36,395 bases of DNA from Candidatus Krumholzibacteriia bacterium. Its GTDB lineage: Bacteria > Krumholzibacteriota > Krumholzibacteriia > LZORAL124-64-63. This document shows, one piece after another, positions 1 to 8,269 of the stretch (the stretch's first letter is position 1; every line of letters begins with the position of its first letter). The notes under the pieces are model-generated. The model searched no databases and was not told where the DNA came from. It saw only the letters and a program-made list of their open reading frames with translations. The stretch covers positions 1 through 36,395 of the forward strand of contig JAGLCY010000101.1 in assembly GCA_023270185.1 (NCBI GenBank), in the 5' to 3' direction. Made by a program: the position numbers and the translations under genes.

Positions 1-306
1 CCCGAAGCGTCGGTCTCAAATCTGGTGGTTGGAGGACGGGTCACACTCGACGACCTGGAAAGGGCTCACATCCTGGGTGTTCTCGAAACGACAGGCGGAG
101 CGCGCAAACAGACCTCGGAAATATTGGGCATCAATGCCTCGACGCTTTACCGGAAGCTGAAGAAATACGGTTTGCAGGATACCGACGCAAACGATGATTA
201 CGAAGCTGGGGATGAAGACCAGGTTCCGGGCGAAGAACTGCTTGAGGCCGTGGAATCGATGATCCGGGAATCCGGGGAAACTGTCGCCGAACCGACCAAG
301 GTTTGA
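1..306 (+). CDS. pilR: C-terminal Fis-type HTH domain of an NtrC-family sigma-54 activator (PilR-like), 5' truncated by window edge
   Basis: Frame 1 is open from base 1; TLDDLERAHILGVLETTGGARKQTSEILGINASTLYRKLKKYGL is a typical Fis/HTH_8 tail; sits next to a pilin gene with a sigma-54 promoter. Naming as pilR is from context. Confidence 0.8.
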   Translation, partial: PEASVSNLVVGGRVTLDDLERAHILGVLETTGGARKQTSEILGINASTLYRKLKKYGLQDTDANDDYEAGDEDQVPGEELLEAVESMIRESGETVAEPTKV

Positions 307-469
307 AGGTGGTCCGGCGTTTGATTCGCGCCGGAAAGCACGCATAGACACGAGGAAACAGGCAATATGCAAGTATTTTGCAGGTGGAAAATTGCCGGGT
401 ACCTCAAAAACGAGTTTATAAGTCACACAATTCCAACAAGTTGGGATTGAAGGCTGATAAAGGGGCAAA

Positions 470-485
470 TGGCACGGCCATTGCT
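470..485 (+). promoter_or_regulatory. sigma-54 (RpoN) -24/-12 promoter of first pilin gene
   Basis: TGGCACGGCCATTGCT matches consensus TGGCAC-N5-TTGCW; GG-N10-GC spacing; about 105 nt upstream of the pilin ATG; predicted TSS about 496. Confidence 0.88.
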
Positions 486-590
486 TCACTAGGACTGCCG
501 TTGGCAGGTAGAGAGCCGGACAACCCGGCAGTAAGCACCAAGAAGTCTGCGATACACTGAGGTACGCGGGCCGAATCGAAGGAGATCGAT

Positions 591-1013
591 GTGTTGAATC
601 GTAAGGGATTTACTCTGATTGAGCTGATGATCGTGGTCGTCATTATTGGTATTCTGGCCGCCATCGCCATCCCCAACTTCATTAGCATGCAGGATCGGGC
701 CAAGGAAGCCAAGGTCAAGGGCGCTGCCCATACCGTGCAGCTGGCCGCCGAGGATTATGCCGTTCGTAACGATGGCATCTATTCCGACGCCGATGCTGAC
801 ATCAACCCCCTGCTGCCCCAGAATCCTGCTGGCGGACAGACCCTGCAGAACGCCTTCACCGCGGCCTGGGACGTGCCCACGTATGCCGGTGCTGCTACCA
901 CTGCTGGTGAAGTCGGTATCGTTGCCATCCAGGACAACAACGTCAACGTTGGTTACACGATCAACGGTTGGGGTAAGGACAACGAGATTCTCGTGCTGAG
1001 CAGCGGCCAGTAG
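591..1013 (+). CDS. pilA: type IV pilin (major pilin candidate)
   Basis: Class III leader MLNRKG^FTLIELMIVVVIIGILAAIAIPNF with Glu5; 140 aa; no cysteine. Confidence 0.93.
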   Translation: MLNRKGFTLIELMIVVVIIGILAAIAIPNFISMQDRAKEAKVKGAAHTVQLAAEDYAVRNDGIYSDADADINPLLPQNPAGGQTLQNAFTAAWDVPTYAGAATTAGEVGIVAIQDNNVNVGYTINGWGKDNEILVLSSGQ

Positions 1014-1034
1014 AGAGTGTTTCGGGTTTGATTG

Positions 1035-1063
1035 GGACGGTGCCGGCAACGGCACCGTCCTTT
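1035..1063 (+). terminator. strong hairpin between the two pilin genes (terminator/attenuator or 3' stabiliser)
   Basis: GGACGGTGCCG-GCAA-CGGCACCGTCC, 11 bp perfect stem, followed by only TTT. Confidence 0.7.
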
Positions 1064-1149
1064 GGCGTTAAAGGGAGTCCTCATTCGGACGACAAAAGTA
1101 CACATGCGGCCCTGCCGCAGGAAAGCCCGAATGTGCAGTGGAGGTAGGA

Positions 1150-1575
1150 ATGAAGAATCGTGAAGGTTTTACCCTTATTGAATTGATGATCGTGGTTGTC
1201 ATCCTGGCGTTGCTGGCCACCATTGCGATCCCGAACTTTATCAAGATCCAGGGCCGGGCCAAGGAAGCCAAGGTCAAGGGCGCTGCTCACACCCTGCAAT
1301 TGACCGCTGAAGATTTCGCCGTACGCAACGGAGGCATCTATTCGGATGCCCAGGCGGAACTCCTGCCTTTGTTGCCGGTAAACAAAAATGGCACCAGGAA
1401 TCTCGAGAATTCCTTTACTGGAATATTCTCCGAACCGCAATTTGCCGCTGGTGCCACAACTTCCGGACAGGTTGGAATTGTGGGTGTTGCCGATGCAACC
1501 GGCGCCGTCTCCGGATATTTGATCAACGGGTGGGGAATAAAGGATGAGATCCTGCTCATCAGCAATGGCAATTAA
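1150..1575 (+). CDS. second type IV pilin-like protein (tandem paralog)
   Basis: MKNREG^FTLIELMIVVVILALLATIAIPNF; shares a 32-nt identical stretch with the first pilin gene; ORF extends upstream to 1138 but ATG at 1150 fits the prepilin leader. Confidence 0.9.
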   Translation: MKNREGFTLIELMIVVVILALLATIAIPNFIKIQGRAKEAKVKGAAHTLQLTAEDFAVRNGGIYSDAQAELLPLLPVNKNGTRNLENSFTGIFSEPQFAAGATTSGQVGIVGVADATGAVSGYLINGWGIKDEILLISNGN

Positions 1576-1600
1576 AGTCATTGGGGGATTTTGAACCCAG

Positions 1601-1632
1601 GGGCGGCTCCGATCGGAGCCGCCCATTTTTTT
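1601..1632 (+). terminator. rho-independent terminator after second pilin
   Basis: GGGCGGCTCC-GATC-GGAGCCGCCC followed by ATTTTTTT. Confidence 0.92.
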
Positions 1633-1676
1633 CCGTGCGCATTGTTTAGATAAAGGTCGCCCCGACAGGTTTTCAC

Positions 1677-1692
1677 TGGCATTCCCTTTGCA
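1677..1692 (+). promoter_or_regulatory. sigma-54 (RpoN) -24/-12 promoter of ABC transporter-pilD operon
   Basis: TGGCATTCCCTTTGCA; GG-N10-GC spacing identical to the pilA site; about 78 nt upstream of ATG 1770. Confidence 0.78.
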
Positions 1693-1769
1693 AAATAACC
1701 CGAAAGAGCACAACAAATGCGCGATTGAAGCCGTAAGCAGGCCTTTCAGGCCGGAGGTGGACGTTGATT

Positions 1770-2825
1770 ATGCAAGCGCCGGTAAAAAACAGGACACTTG
1801 ACCGTGAGGGTTCTGTGGCCAACCTGGTTGATCGCCTGACGGAAGTTCAATTACCTGGAACGGATTTGCCGCCGATTCCCGCCTCAGGATCCAAACCTGT
1901 CCTCGAAGTGCGGGATCTCCGAAAGTCTTTCAGGTCGGGTTTCCTGAAACGCCGGATCCGAGGTCTGGAAGGTGTTTCATTTTCGGTCAACCAAGGCAGC
2001 GTATTCGCCCTGATCGGCCACAACGGTGCCGGAAAGACCACCACCATCAACTGCATTCTGGACCTGGTCCATGCCGATGGTGGCGAAGTATCCATCATGG
2101 GGATGGATCATCGTGATCCGGCTTCGCGGTCCCGCATCGGTTATCTGCCCGAAAGGCCATACTTCTTTGACCACCTGACCGGTGTCGAATTGCTGCAGTT
2201 CTACGCCCGCCTGCTGGGCATTCCGAAAGGCCGCCGGGCAGGTCGCATCGATGAAGTCCTGAAGATGGTGGGCATGACCGGGTTCGGCAGTCGCCGCCTC
2301 AAGAAATTCTCGAAGGGGATGCTGCAGCGGATCGGCCTGGCGCAGGCTGTCCTGGGCGAACCCGATCTGTTGATCCTCGACGAACCGATGTCGGGTCTGG
2401 ACCCCATCGGCCGGCGGGAAATTCGTGAGTTGCTGATGGGATTCAAACGCGCGGGAACGACAATTATTCTTTCCAGCCACATCGTGCCGGACGTGGAGAT
2501 GATCGCCGACACCGTCGGAATTCTCAAGGATGGTTGCCTGGTGGATGTCCGGGACCTGACGGAACTGAATCACGGTTTTTCATATACAGGGGACCTGGAA
2601 TTGAGCTCCGCGGATCACGCCTGGCTTCCGCCCGGCTGCCGCAGCCTGGAAGAGGGGAAGGTTCGCGTGCGGGTGGAAAGCGTGGGCGAATTGAGAAATC
2701 TTCTGAATAATTGCCATCGTGAGGGGATTCCAGTGGCATCCCTGGCGACTCACAGATCCAGCCTGGAGGAACTGTTCATGGAAATCAACCGGGAAAATCC
2801 CCTTGGACGGGAGGTCGCCAGATGA
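1770..2825 (+). CDS. ABC transporter ATP-binding protein (PilH-like by synteny)
   Basis: Walker A GHNGAGKTT, signature region FSKGMLQRIGLAQAVL, Walker B DLLILDEPMSGLD; lies between pilins and pilD. ORF may start at TTG 1764. Confidence 0.9.
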   Translation: MQAPVKNRTLDREGSVANLVDRLTEVQLPGTDLPPIPASGSKPVLEVRDLRKSFRSGFLKRRIRGLEGVSFSVNQGSVFALIGHNGAGKTTTINCILDLVHADGGEVSIMGMDHRDPASRSRIGYLPERPYFFDHLTGVELLQFYARLLGIPKGRRAGRIDEVLKMVGMTGFGSRRLKKFSKGMLQRIGLAQAVLGEPDLLILDEPMSGLDPIGRREIRELLMGFKRAGTTIILSSHIVPDVEMIADTVGILKDGCLVDVRDLTELNHGFSYTGDLELSSADHAWLPPGCRSLEEGKVRVRVESVGELRNLLNNCHREGIPVASLATHRSSLEELFMEINRENPLGREVAR

Positions 2826-3598
2826 CGAGCAACATCATCACCCTGGCTGCCAGCACCTTTCTGGAAACCGTCAGGGACAGGATTTTCTACCTGGTGGCCG
2901 TCTTCGGGTTCATCATGCTGGCCAGCACGGCCATCCTTTCACCTTTGACGGTTGGCGCCCAGGGAAAGATCATGGCTGATGTGGGCCTGGCTTCGATGGT
3001 CATTTTCGGTTTGCTGGTCGTTGTTTTCGTCGGCAGCAGCATGGTGCGCAAGGAGTTGGACAAGGGAACCATCGTTTCCATCCTGTCCAAGCCCGTCGGC
3101 CGCCGGGAATACCTTATTGGAAAATTTCTCGGTCTGAACCTTACCCTGGTCTCGATGCTGGCCATCATGGGGCTGCTGTTCCTGTTGATGCTTTTCCTGG
3201 CTCCGGGTTCCTTTTCCTTCCGATATCTGGGGGCGTTCTACCTGACATTCCTGGAACTTACCCTTATCAACGCGGTGGTCGTCTTCTTTTCCACGAGTGT
3301 TTCGCCCATACTGGCTGCCGTTTTCACCCTCGGTGTTTTCACGGTTGGGCATTTGAGCAGTTCCATCCGCGACTTCGGTCAGCTCCAGGGTGGTGTGTTC
3401 CAGAAGCAGGTGTCCGAGCTGGTCTATTATCTGACGCCGAACCTCGAAGTGTTCAACCTGCGTGGTTTGGTGGTGCACGGAACAGCGGTGTCGGTTGATC
3501 ACCTGGTGATGGCCACGGTCTACAGTCTTGGCTGGTCGGTGCTTCTGCTGGTTGTGGCCGGGTCGATTTTCTCTCGCAAGGAGTTGCGGGGCGAATGA
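2822..3598 (+). CDS. ABC-2 type transporter permease (multi-TM)
   Basis: Hydrophobic multi-span protein; ATGA overlap with the upstream ATPase gene. Confidence 0.85.
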   Translation: MTSNIITLAASTFLETVRDRIFYLVAVFGFIMLASTAILSPLTVGAQGKIMADVGLASMVIFGLLVVVFVGSSMVRKELDKGTIVSILSKPVGRREYLIGKFLGLNLTLVSMLAIMGLLFLLMLFLAPGSFSFRYLGAFYLTFLELTLINAVVVFFSTSVSPILAAVFTLGVFTVGHLSSSIRDFGQLQGGVFQKQVSELVYYLTPNLEVFNLRGLVVHGTAVSVDHLVMATVYSLGWSVLLLVVAGSIFSRKELRGE

Positions 3599-4308
3599 GG
3601 GCGCGAACGAAAACCCTGTTGCGTGGCCTGACGGTGACGGCAATGGCCCTGCTCATCTTCATGTCCCTGCGCGTGTTCGACGGTCAGGAGGACTTGGCCG
3701 ATCAACAGGAACGTCTCTATTTCCCCTCCGGGAACTTCCTGGTTGAATCCAGCCTGGGCTTTCGAGAGGCCGCGGCCGACTATCTGTGGTTCCGGTTCAT
3801 CCAATACTACGGGGCCTTCGCCAAGGGCGAAAACGATTTCCGGTATTTCGATTTGCTGATCGACGGCATCACCCAGCTGGACCCCCAATTCGAAATGGCC
3901 TACTACTTCGCGTCTCTGGTATGCTGGTCCAGCTTCGGGGATACGGAGCGGTCCATCGACATGCTCAAGAGGGGCATTCTGACCAACCCGGACAAGGCCC
4001 TGCTGCCCTTCCAGATCGGTTTCATGTATTATGTGATTGAACATGACTTCGAGCGGGCGGCGTATTGGTTCGGAGTGGCGGGACGCTGCTCCGACTCGAC
4101 GGACAAGGAATCCCGCTTCGCCGCCTTCGCGCGTTTCAAGGCCGGTGACGATCGGGTTTCACTCGCGCTGTGGAAGAACCTCTACGAATCCACCGACAGT
4201 CAGCAAATGAAAGACCTGGCCGTGAAGATGATCGGGAAACTCAAGCGCAAGATCGAAATCCGGAAAATTTACGGCGATGAATTCATCGGTCCCATCCCGG
4301 AGATTTAA
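3595..4308 (+). CDS. membrane-anchored protein, TPR-like, third component of the ABC/pilus locus
   Basis: N-terminal hydrophobic segment (TVTAMALLIFMSLRVF), helical repeat-like body; ATGA overlap with permease. Confidence 0.7.
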   Translation: MRARTKTLLRGLTVTAMALLIFMSLRVFDGQEDLADQQERLYFPSGNFLVESSLGFREAAADYLWFRFIQYYGAFAKGENDFRYFDLLIDGITQLDPQFEMAYYFASLVCWSSFGDTERSIDMLKRGILTNPDKALLPFQIGFMYYVIEHDFERAAYWFGVAGRCSDSTDKESRFAAFARFKAGDDRVSLALWKNLYESTDSQQMKDLAVKMIGKLKRKIEIRKIYGDEFIGPIPEI

Positions 4309-4309
4309 A

Positions 4310-5086
4310 ATGACGATCACCGAGTTCGGCCTTCTGCCCGTGATCCTGGCCGCCTGGTTGGGCGCCTGCTTCGGAAGCTTTTCCAATGTTCTGATCTACC
4401 GGCTGCCCCGCAACCTGAGTGTGGTGGGGCCCCGCTCCTTCTGCCCGTCCTGCCAGAAGACAGTGGCCTGGTACGACAACATCCCGTTGCTCAGCTGGCT
4501 GCTCCTGCGTGGCCGCTGCCGGCACTGTTCGGCGCCGTTTTCGGTGCGCTACCTTTTGGTGGAGATCGCGGGCGCGGCCTGTGTGCTGATCGCGCTGGCC
4601 AAGTTCGGTTTCACCATCGAAGGGCTTTCTGCATCGTTTTTTCTCATCATCCTGCTTGATATTGCAATAATCGACTGGCAACACATGGTCATTCCCCACA
4701 CGCTGACGGTTGCGGGAATGGTCATCGGGTTGGTTTTGTCCCTTTTCGGGAATCCCGCGCTGCCATCAGCCCTGCTGGGAGGGGTTATCGGCGGTGGTAT
4801 CATCCTGCTGGTGTCCTACGGTTACAAACTGGTCAGGGGAGTCATAGGCATGGGTGGGGGCGATGTGATGCTGATGGCCATGGTGGGTGTTTTCCTGGGC
4901 CCCTGGGGAGTGCCGGCCGTGTTGTTCGGGGGTGCCTTGTTGGGCACCCTGTACGCCGTTACCGCGGGCCGCGGGCGCCTTGCGGGTGCTGCCAAGCTTC
5001 CTTTCGGAACCTTCCTTGCCGCGGCGGCGGTGATTGTTCTCCTGTTCGGCAACCAGATCTTTTCCTGGTACCTGTCACGATTCTGA
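4310..5086 (+). CDS. pilD: prepilin peptidase / leader peptidase
   Basis: CPSCQKTVAWYDNIPLLSWLLLRGRCRHC zinc motif and GMGGGDVMLMAMVG aspartyl protease motif. ATG 4310 just after the upstream stop. Confidence 0.95.
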   Translation: MTITEFGLLPVILAAWLGACFGSFSNVLIYRLPRNLSVVGPRSFCPSCQKTVAWYDNIPLLSWLLLRGRCRHCSAPFSVRYLLVEIAGAACVLIALAKFGFTIEGLSASFFLIILLDIAIIDWQHMVIPHTLTVAGMVIGLVLSLFGNPALPSALLGGVIGGGIILLVSYGYKLVRGVIGMGGGDVMLMAMVGVFLGPWGVPAVLFGGALLGTLYAVTAGRGRLAGAAKLPFGTFLAAAAVIVLLFGNQIFSWYLSRF

Positions 5087-5225
5087 TCCCCGGCGGCAAA
5101 TCTTTTCCCGTTTTACCCAATTGTGCCGAGATGTCCTTTTCGGCCTCTTTTGGGCTTTCCCTCAATCCTTTCAGATTTCCAGTGATTTGGGCTCAAGGCG
5201 CCCAAGGGTTAGCCGATGAAATTTG

Positions 5226-5241
5226 TGGCACGCATGTTGCG
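5226..5241 (+). promoter_or_regulatory. sigma-54 (RpoN) -24/-12 promoter of pilMNOPQ
   Basis: TGGCACGCATGTTGCG; GG-N10-GC; about 75 nt upstream of pilM ATG. Confidence 0.85.
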
Positions 5242-5314
5242 GTTGGCCCGAGGGATGCCCGAATGGAAGTGGGTGTCTCCCACATGAACGCTCGAACAGC
5301 GAGGCAGGCTTGAC

Positions 5315-6502
5315 ATGTTCGGATTCCTTAAAGGGAAACAGAAATCACTTATCGGCATGGACATCGGTTCCAATGTCGTCAAGTGCCTCCGGCTCGATCT
5401 TACCAATGATCGACCGATGATCACCCATTTCGCGATGGCTGATCTTCCGCCCGAGGCGATTGTCGACGGCGAGATCATGGATCGTGAGCTGGTAATCGAG
5501 GCCATCCGCGGCGCGGCTGAAAAGGCGGGCATCCCGGATGAACCCGTGGCCAGCGCGGTGGCGGGCCGGGCGGTCATCGTCAAGAAGATCGTCATGGACA
5601 AGATGTCGGAAGAGGACGCGCGGGAGGCCATCTATTGGGAGGCCGAACAGCACGTGCCCTTCGACATCGATGACATCACACTGGATTTCCAGATTCTTCA
5701 GGAGGACATCGGGGCCGACCAGATGGAACTCCTGCTGGTGGCGGCCAAGAAGGACATGATCCTCGGACATGCCGAGTTGATCAGGGACGCGGGCTTCAAG
5801 CCCCTGGTCATCGACGTGGCTTCCTTCGCCAACCAGAACACCTGGGAATACATGAAATCCCAGGGCAGCTTCAACAGCCTGCCCGAACTGATCGAGGATC
5901 CGGAACCCGTCGACGAGAATGATTCCGTGGACGACCTGGATCCCTTCGACGAGGGCGACGCGGACAAGGAAATGGTTGCCAACCAGGAGAAGGCTGATGA
6001 ATTCGTAGCTCTTCTGGATGTCGGCGGCGGGGTGACCAACGTGCACATCGTCAAGGACGGCGTGCCGTATTTCACCCGCGATCTGCCCATCGGCGTGGCG
6101 CAATTCATTGAAGAGTTCCAGAAGCAGTTGGGCCTGACCTACGAAACGGCACACGACGTGGCGCGCGGTCACACGGATGATGTGGACGACCAGCTGGTCA
6201 CGGACATCGTGCGGTCCGTCGGTTCTGAAATCTACCAGGGTCTCGAACCCAGTCTGTCTTATCTCAAGACTTCCGGCGAGGCCGATGGCATCGACCGGAT
6301 CGTTTTGAGCGGCGGCGGAGCCCATTTGCCGGGCCTGCGGGAATACCTGGCTGAAAGCTATAACGTACCCAGCGAGATTGCCGATCCTTTGGCCGGGCTG
6401 GATTACAACCCTGACCTCTTCGGTGAGGGAGAGGCCGAGGAGCTGAGTCCGTTGCTCACGGTGAGCGTTGGACTGGCTCTCAGAGAGGCGGTGGGAGCAT
6501 GA
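5315..6502 (+). CDS. pilM: type IV pilus assembly actin-like ATPase PilM
   Basis: SLIGMDIGSNVVKCLRL, VALLDVGGGVTNVHIV, IDRIVLSGGGAHLPGL; first gene of PilM-N-O-P-Q order. Confidence 0.94.
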   Translation: MFGFLKGKQKSLIGMDIGSNVVKCLRLDLTNDRPMITHFAMADLPPEAIVDGEIMDRELVIEAIRGAAEKAGIPDEPVASAVAGRAVIVKKIVMDKMSEEDAREAIYWEAEQHVPFDIDDITLDFQILQEDIGADQMELLLVAAKKDMILGHAELIRDAGFKPLVIDVASFANQNTWEYMKSQGSFNSLPELIEDPEPVDENDSVDDLDPFDEGDADKEMVANQEKADEFVALLDVGGGVTNVHIVKDGVPYFTRDLPIGVAQFIEEFQKQLGLTYETAHDVARGHTDDVDDQLVTDIVRSVGSEIYQGLEPSLSYLKTSGEADGIDRIVLSGGGAHLPGLREYLAESYNVPSEIADPLAGLDYNPDLFGEGEAEELSPLLTVSVGLALREAVGA

Positions 6503-7077
6503 TTCGCATTAATCTTCTGCCCCGCGATGAAATGCCGGCCGGAAGCAGGATTAATCTGCCCAACGTCGGAAATTTCGCGCCCCTGGTCCTGGTTCTGGTG
6601 GCCGCCGTCGGTATCGGCGCGGTGTATTTCCACCAATCGAACCAGATCAAGGCGTTGAATGAGATCATCGTCGAGGAAGAGGCGGAAACCCGCCGGCTGG
6701 CCCCCGAGATCGCCAAGATCAAGAGGTTGAACCAGCAGCGGAAAGACCTGAACGATCGTCTGGACGTCATCACCCGACTGGATAGCGACCGCTATTTCCG
6801 GGTGCACCTGATGGACGAGCTCAATAGGGCCATGCCGGATCACATCTGGTTGACCCGTTTTGAGAATGTCGGTGGGGACAGGTACGCTGTCGAAGGCGTC
6901 ACCTTCTCCAACTTTCTCGTAAGTGATTTCCTCCAGAACGTCACGAACAGCCCGTATTTCTCCGGTGTCGACCTCCTGGTCGCGGAGAAGGGCGAAATCG
7001 AAGACGTGAAGGTTGTCAAATTCAAAGCCCAGGCCAAGGCTGTCCGCAAGACGGCCCCGGCTCCCTTCGAAGGTTAG
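6499..7077 (+). CDS. pilN: type IV pilus inner-membrane assembly protein PilN
   Basis: MIRINLLPRDE N-terminus, single TM, ATGA overlap with pilM. Confidence 0.93.
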   Translation: MIRINLLPRDEMPAGSRINLPNVGNFAPLVLVLVAAVGIGAVYFHQSNQIKALNEIIVEEEAETRRLAPEIAKIKRLNQQRKDLNDRLDVITRLDSDRYFRVHLMDELNRAMPDHIWLTRFENVGGDRYAVEGVTFSNFLVSDFLQNVTNSPYFSGVDLLVAEKGEIEDVKVVKFKAQAKAVRKTAPAPFEG

Positions 7078-7087
7078 GAAGGACGCC

Positions 7088-7771
7088 ATGGATATCGACG
7101 TCAAAGATCCCAAATTTCTCCGCTGGGTCGGAGCGGTGCTGGTGGTGCTGGTGGCAGTCCCGATGTATTTCCTGACGGACACCTATTCTTTCACCTACCA
7201 GTCTCGCGACACGACCATTTCGGAGCTGGACGCCCGTCATCAGCAGCTGAGCAGGGACCTGGAGAGGGCCCGGCTGCTGGTGCGGAACCTGGAAAAGGTC
7301 GAGCAGGAGTACGCCATTCTCCACGATCAGTGGATGGTGGCGCAGACGCTTCTTCCCGAGCAGAACCAGATGCCCGATCTGCTGCGCAAGGTCACCGCGG
7401 CCGGCCAGCAGTCCGGGATAGAGTTCCAGCTGTTCAAGCCCCAGACCCCCGTCAACCAGGGGTTCTACTCGGACAATCCCATCGAAGTCCGCATCAAGGG
7501 CGGGTATCACCAGACCGGCGTGTTTCTCAGCCGTCTGGCGAATCTCAACCGCATAGTCAACGTCTCCGACCTGAACATGGACGGGGAGACCAAGCAGGAA
7601 GAGACCCCGTTCACCGTCGAGACGGAAATGGTTCTGACGGCCTACACCCAGGGACCCAGTGTGCCTGTGGAAGGTCTGGACACCGGGGATTCCGAAGGCA
7701 TCCTGGACAAGTTGGAAGCCAAGGCCGACAAACAGGACGCCGTCACCAATCAAGCCGGCATCAGCCACTAG
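7088..7771 (+). CDS. pilO: type IV pilus inner-membrane assembly protein PilO
   Basis: Single TM, coiled-coil then ferredoxin-like C-terminus; position after pilN. ORF track start 7013 overlaps pilN; ATG 7088 preferred. Confidence 0.9.
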   Translation: MDIDVKDPKFLRWVGAVLVVLVAVPMYFLTDTYSFTYQSRDTTISELDARHQQLSRDLERARLLVRNLEKVEQEYAILHDQWMVAQTLLPEQNQMPDLLRKVTAAGQQSGIEFQLFKPQTPVNQGFYSDNPIEVRIKGGYHQTGVFLSRLANLNRIVNVSDLNMDGETKQEETPFTVETEMVLTAYTQGPSVPVEGLDTGDSEGILDKLEAKADKQDAVTNQAGISH

Positions 7772-7783
7772 GGAGTTAAGACC

Positions 7784-8266
7784 ATGAAAAGGAAAAATTT
7801 CCGGCTGGTTTACGCTCTGACCTTCGCGGTCCTCATAGGACTGCTGGTCACGGCACCGGCCATGGCCGTCGACGAAGATGTCGACAAGGACAAGGACGCC
7901 GGTTCGGTGTCACCGTCCCAGATCTCGAGGGACAGGATCAACGCGATCCGCGCCAACGAGTTTTTCTACCAGTCCTATGGCAAGGCTGATCCTTTCGGAG
8001 TTCTGGTTGCCGGTAACTTCGAGAAGACAACCGCCAGCGAGTTGGTGGACATGAACAGCGCCCAATTGGTGGGTGTGATGTGGGGCCAGGATGACAAGTT
8101 CGCCCTGGTCGAAGATGGAGAAGGTTTCGGTTACATCCTGCGTGTGGGCGATCGCGTCCGACACGGCCGCGTCGTCAGCATCCGCAAGAATTCTCTTACT
8201 GCGCGGGTCACCCTGTACGGAATCACCAACAAAGTGGTTCTCAAGCTGGAAAAATCGGAGGGTTAA
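7784..8266 (+). CDS. pilP: type IV pilus assembly lipoprotein-like PilP
   Basis: Signal peptide; DPFGVLVAG...LVGVMWGQDDKFALVEDGEGFGYILRVGDRV matches PilP HR-domain style; position between pilO and pilQ. Confidence 0.88.
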   Translation: MKRKNFRLVYALTFAVLIGLLVTAPAMAVDEDVDKDKDAGSVSPSQISRDRINAIRANEFFYQSYGKADPFGVLVAGNFEKTTASELVDMNSAQLVGVMWGQDDKFALVEDGEGFGYILRVGDRVRHGRVVSIRKNSLTARVTLYGITNKVVLKLEKSEG

Positions 8267-8269
8267 ACA

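Noticed and set aside
16-489. 157-aa minus-strand ORF over pilR tail and pilA promoter
   Set aside because: Overlaps the Fis domain and the sigma-54 promoter; no domain.
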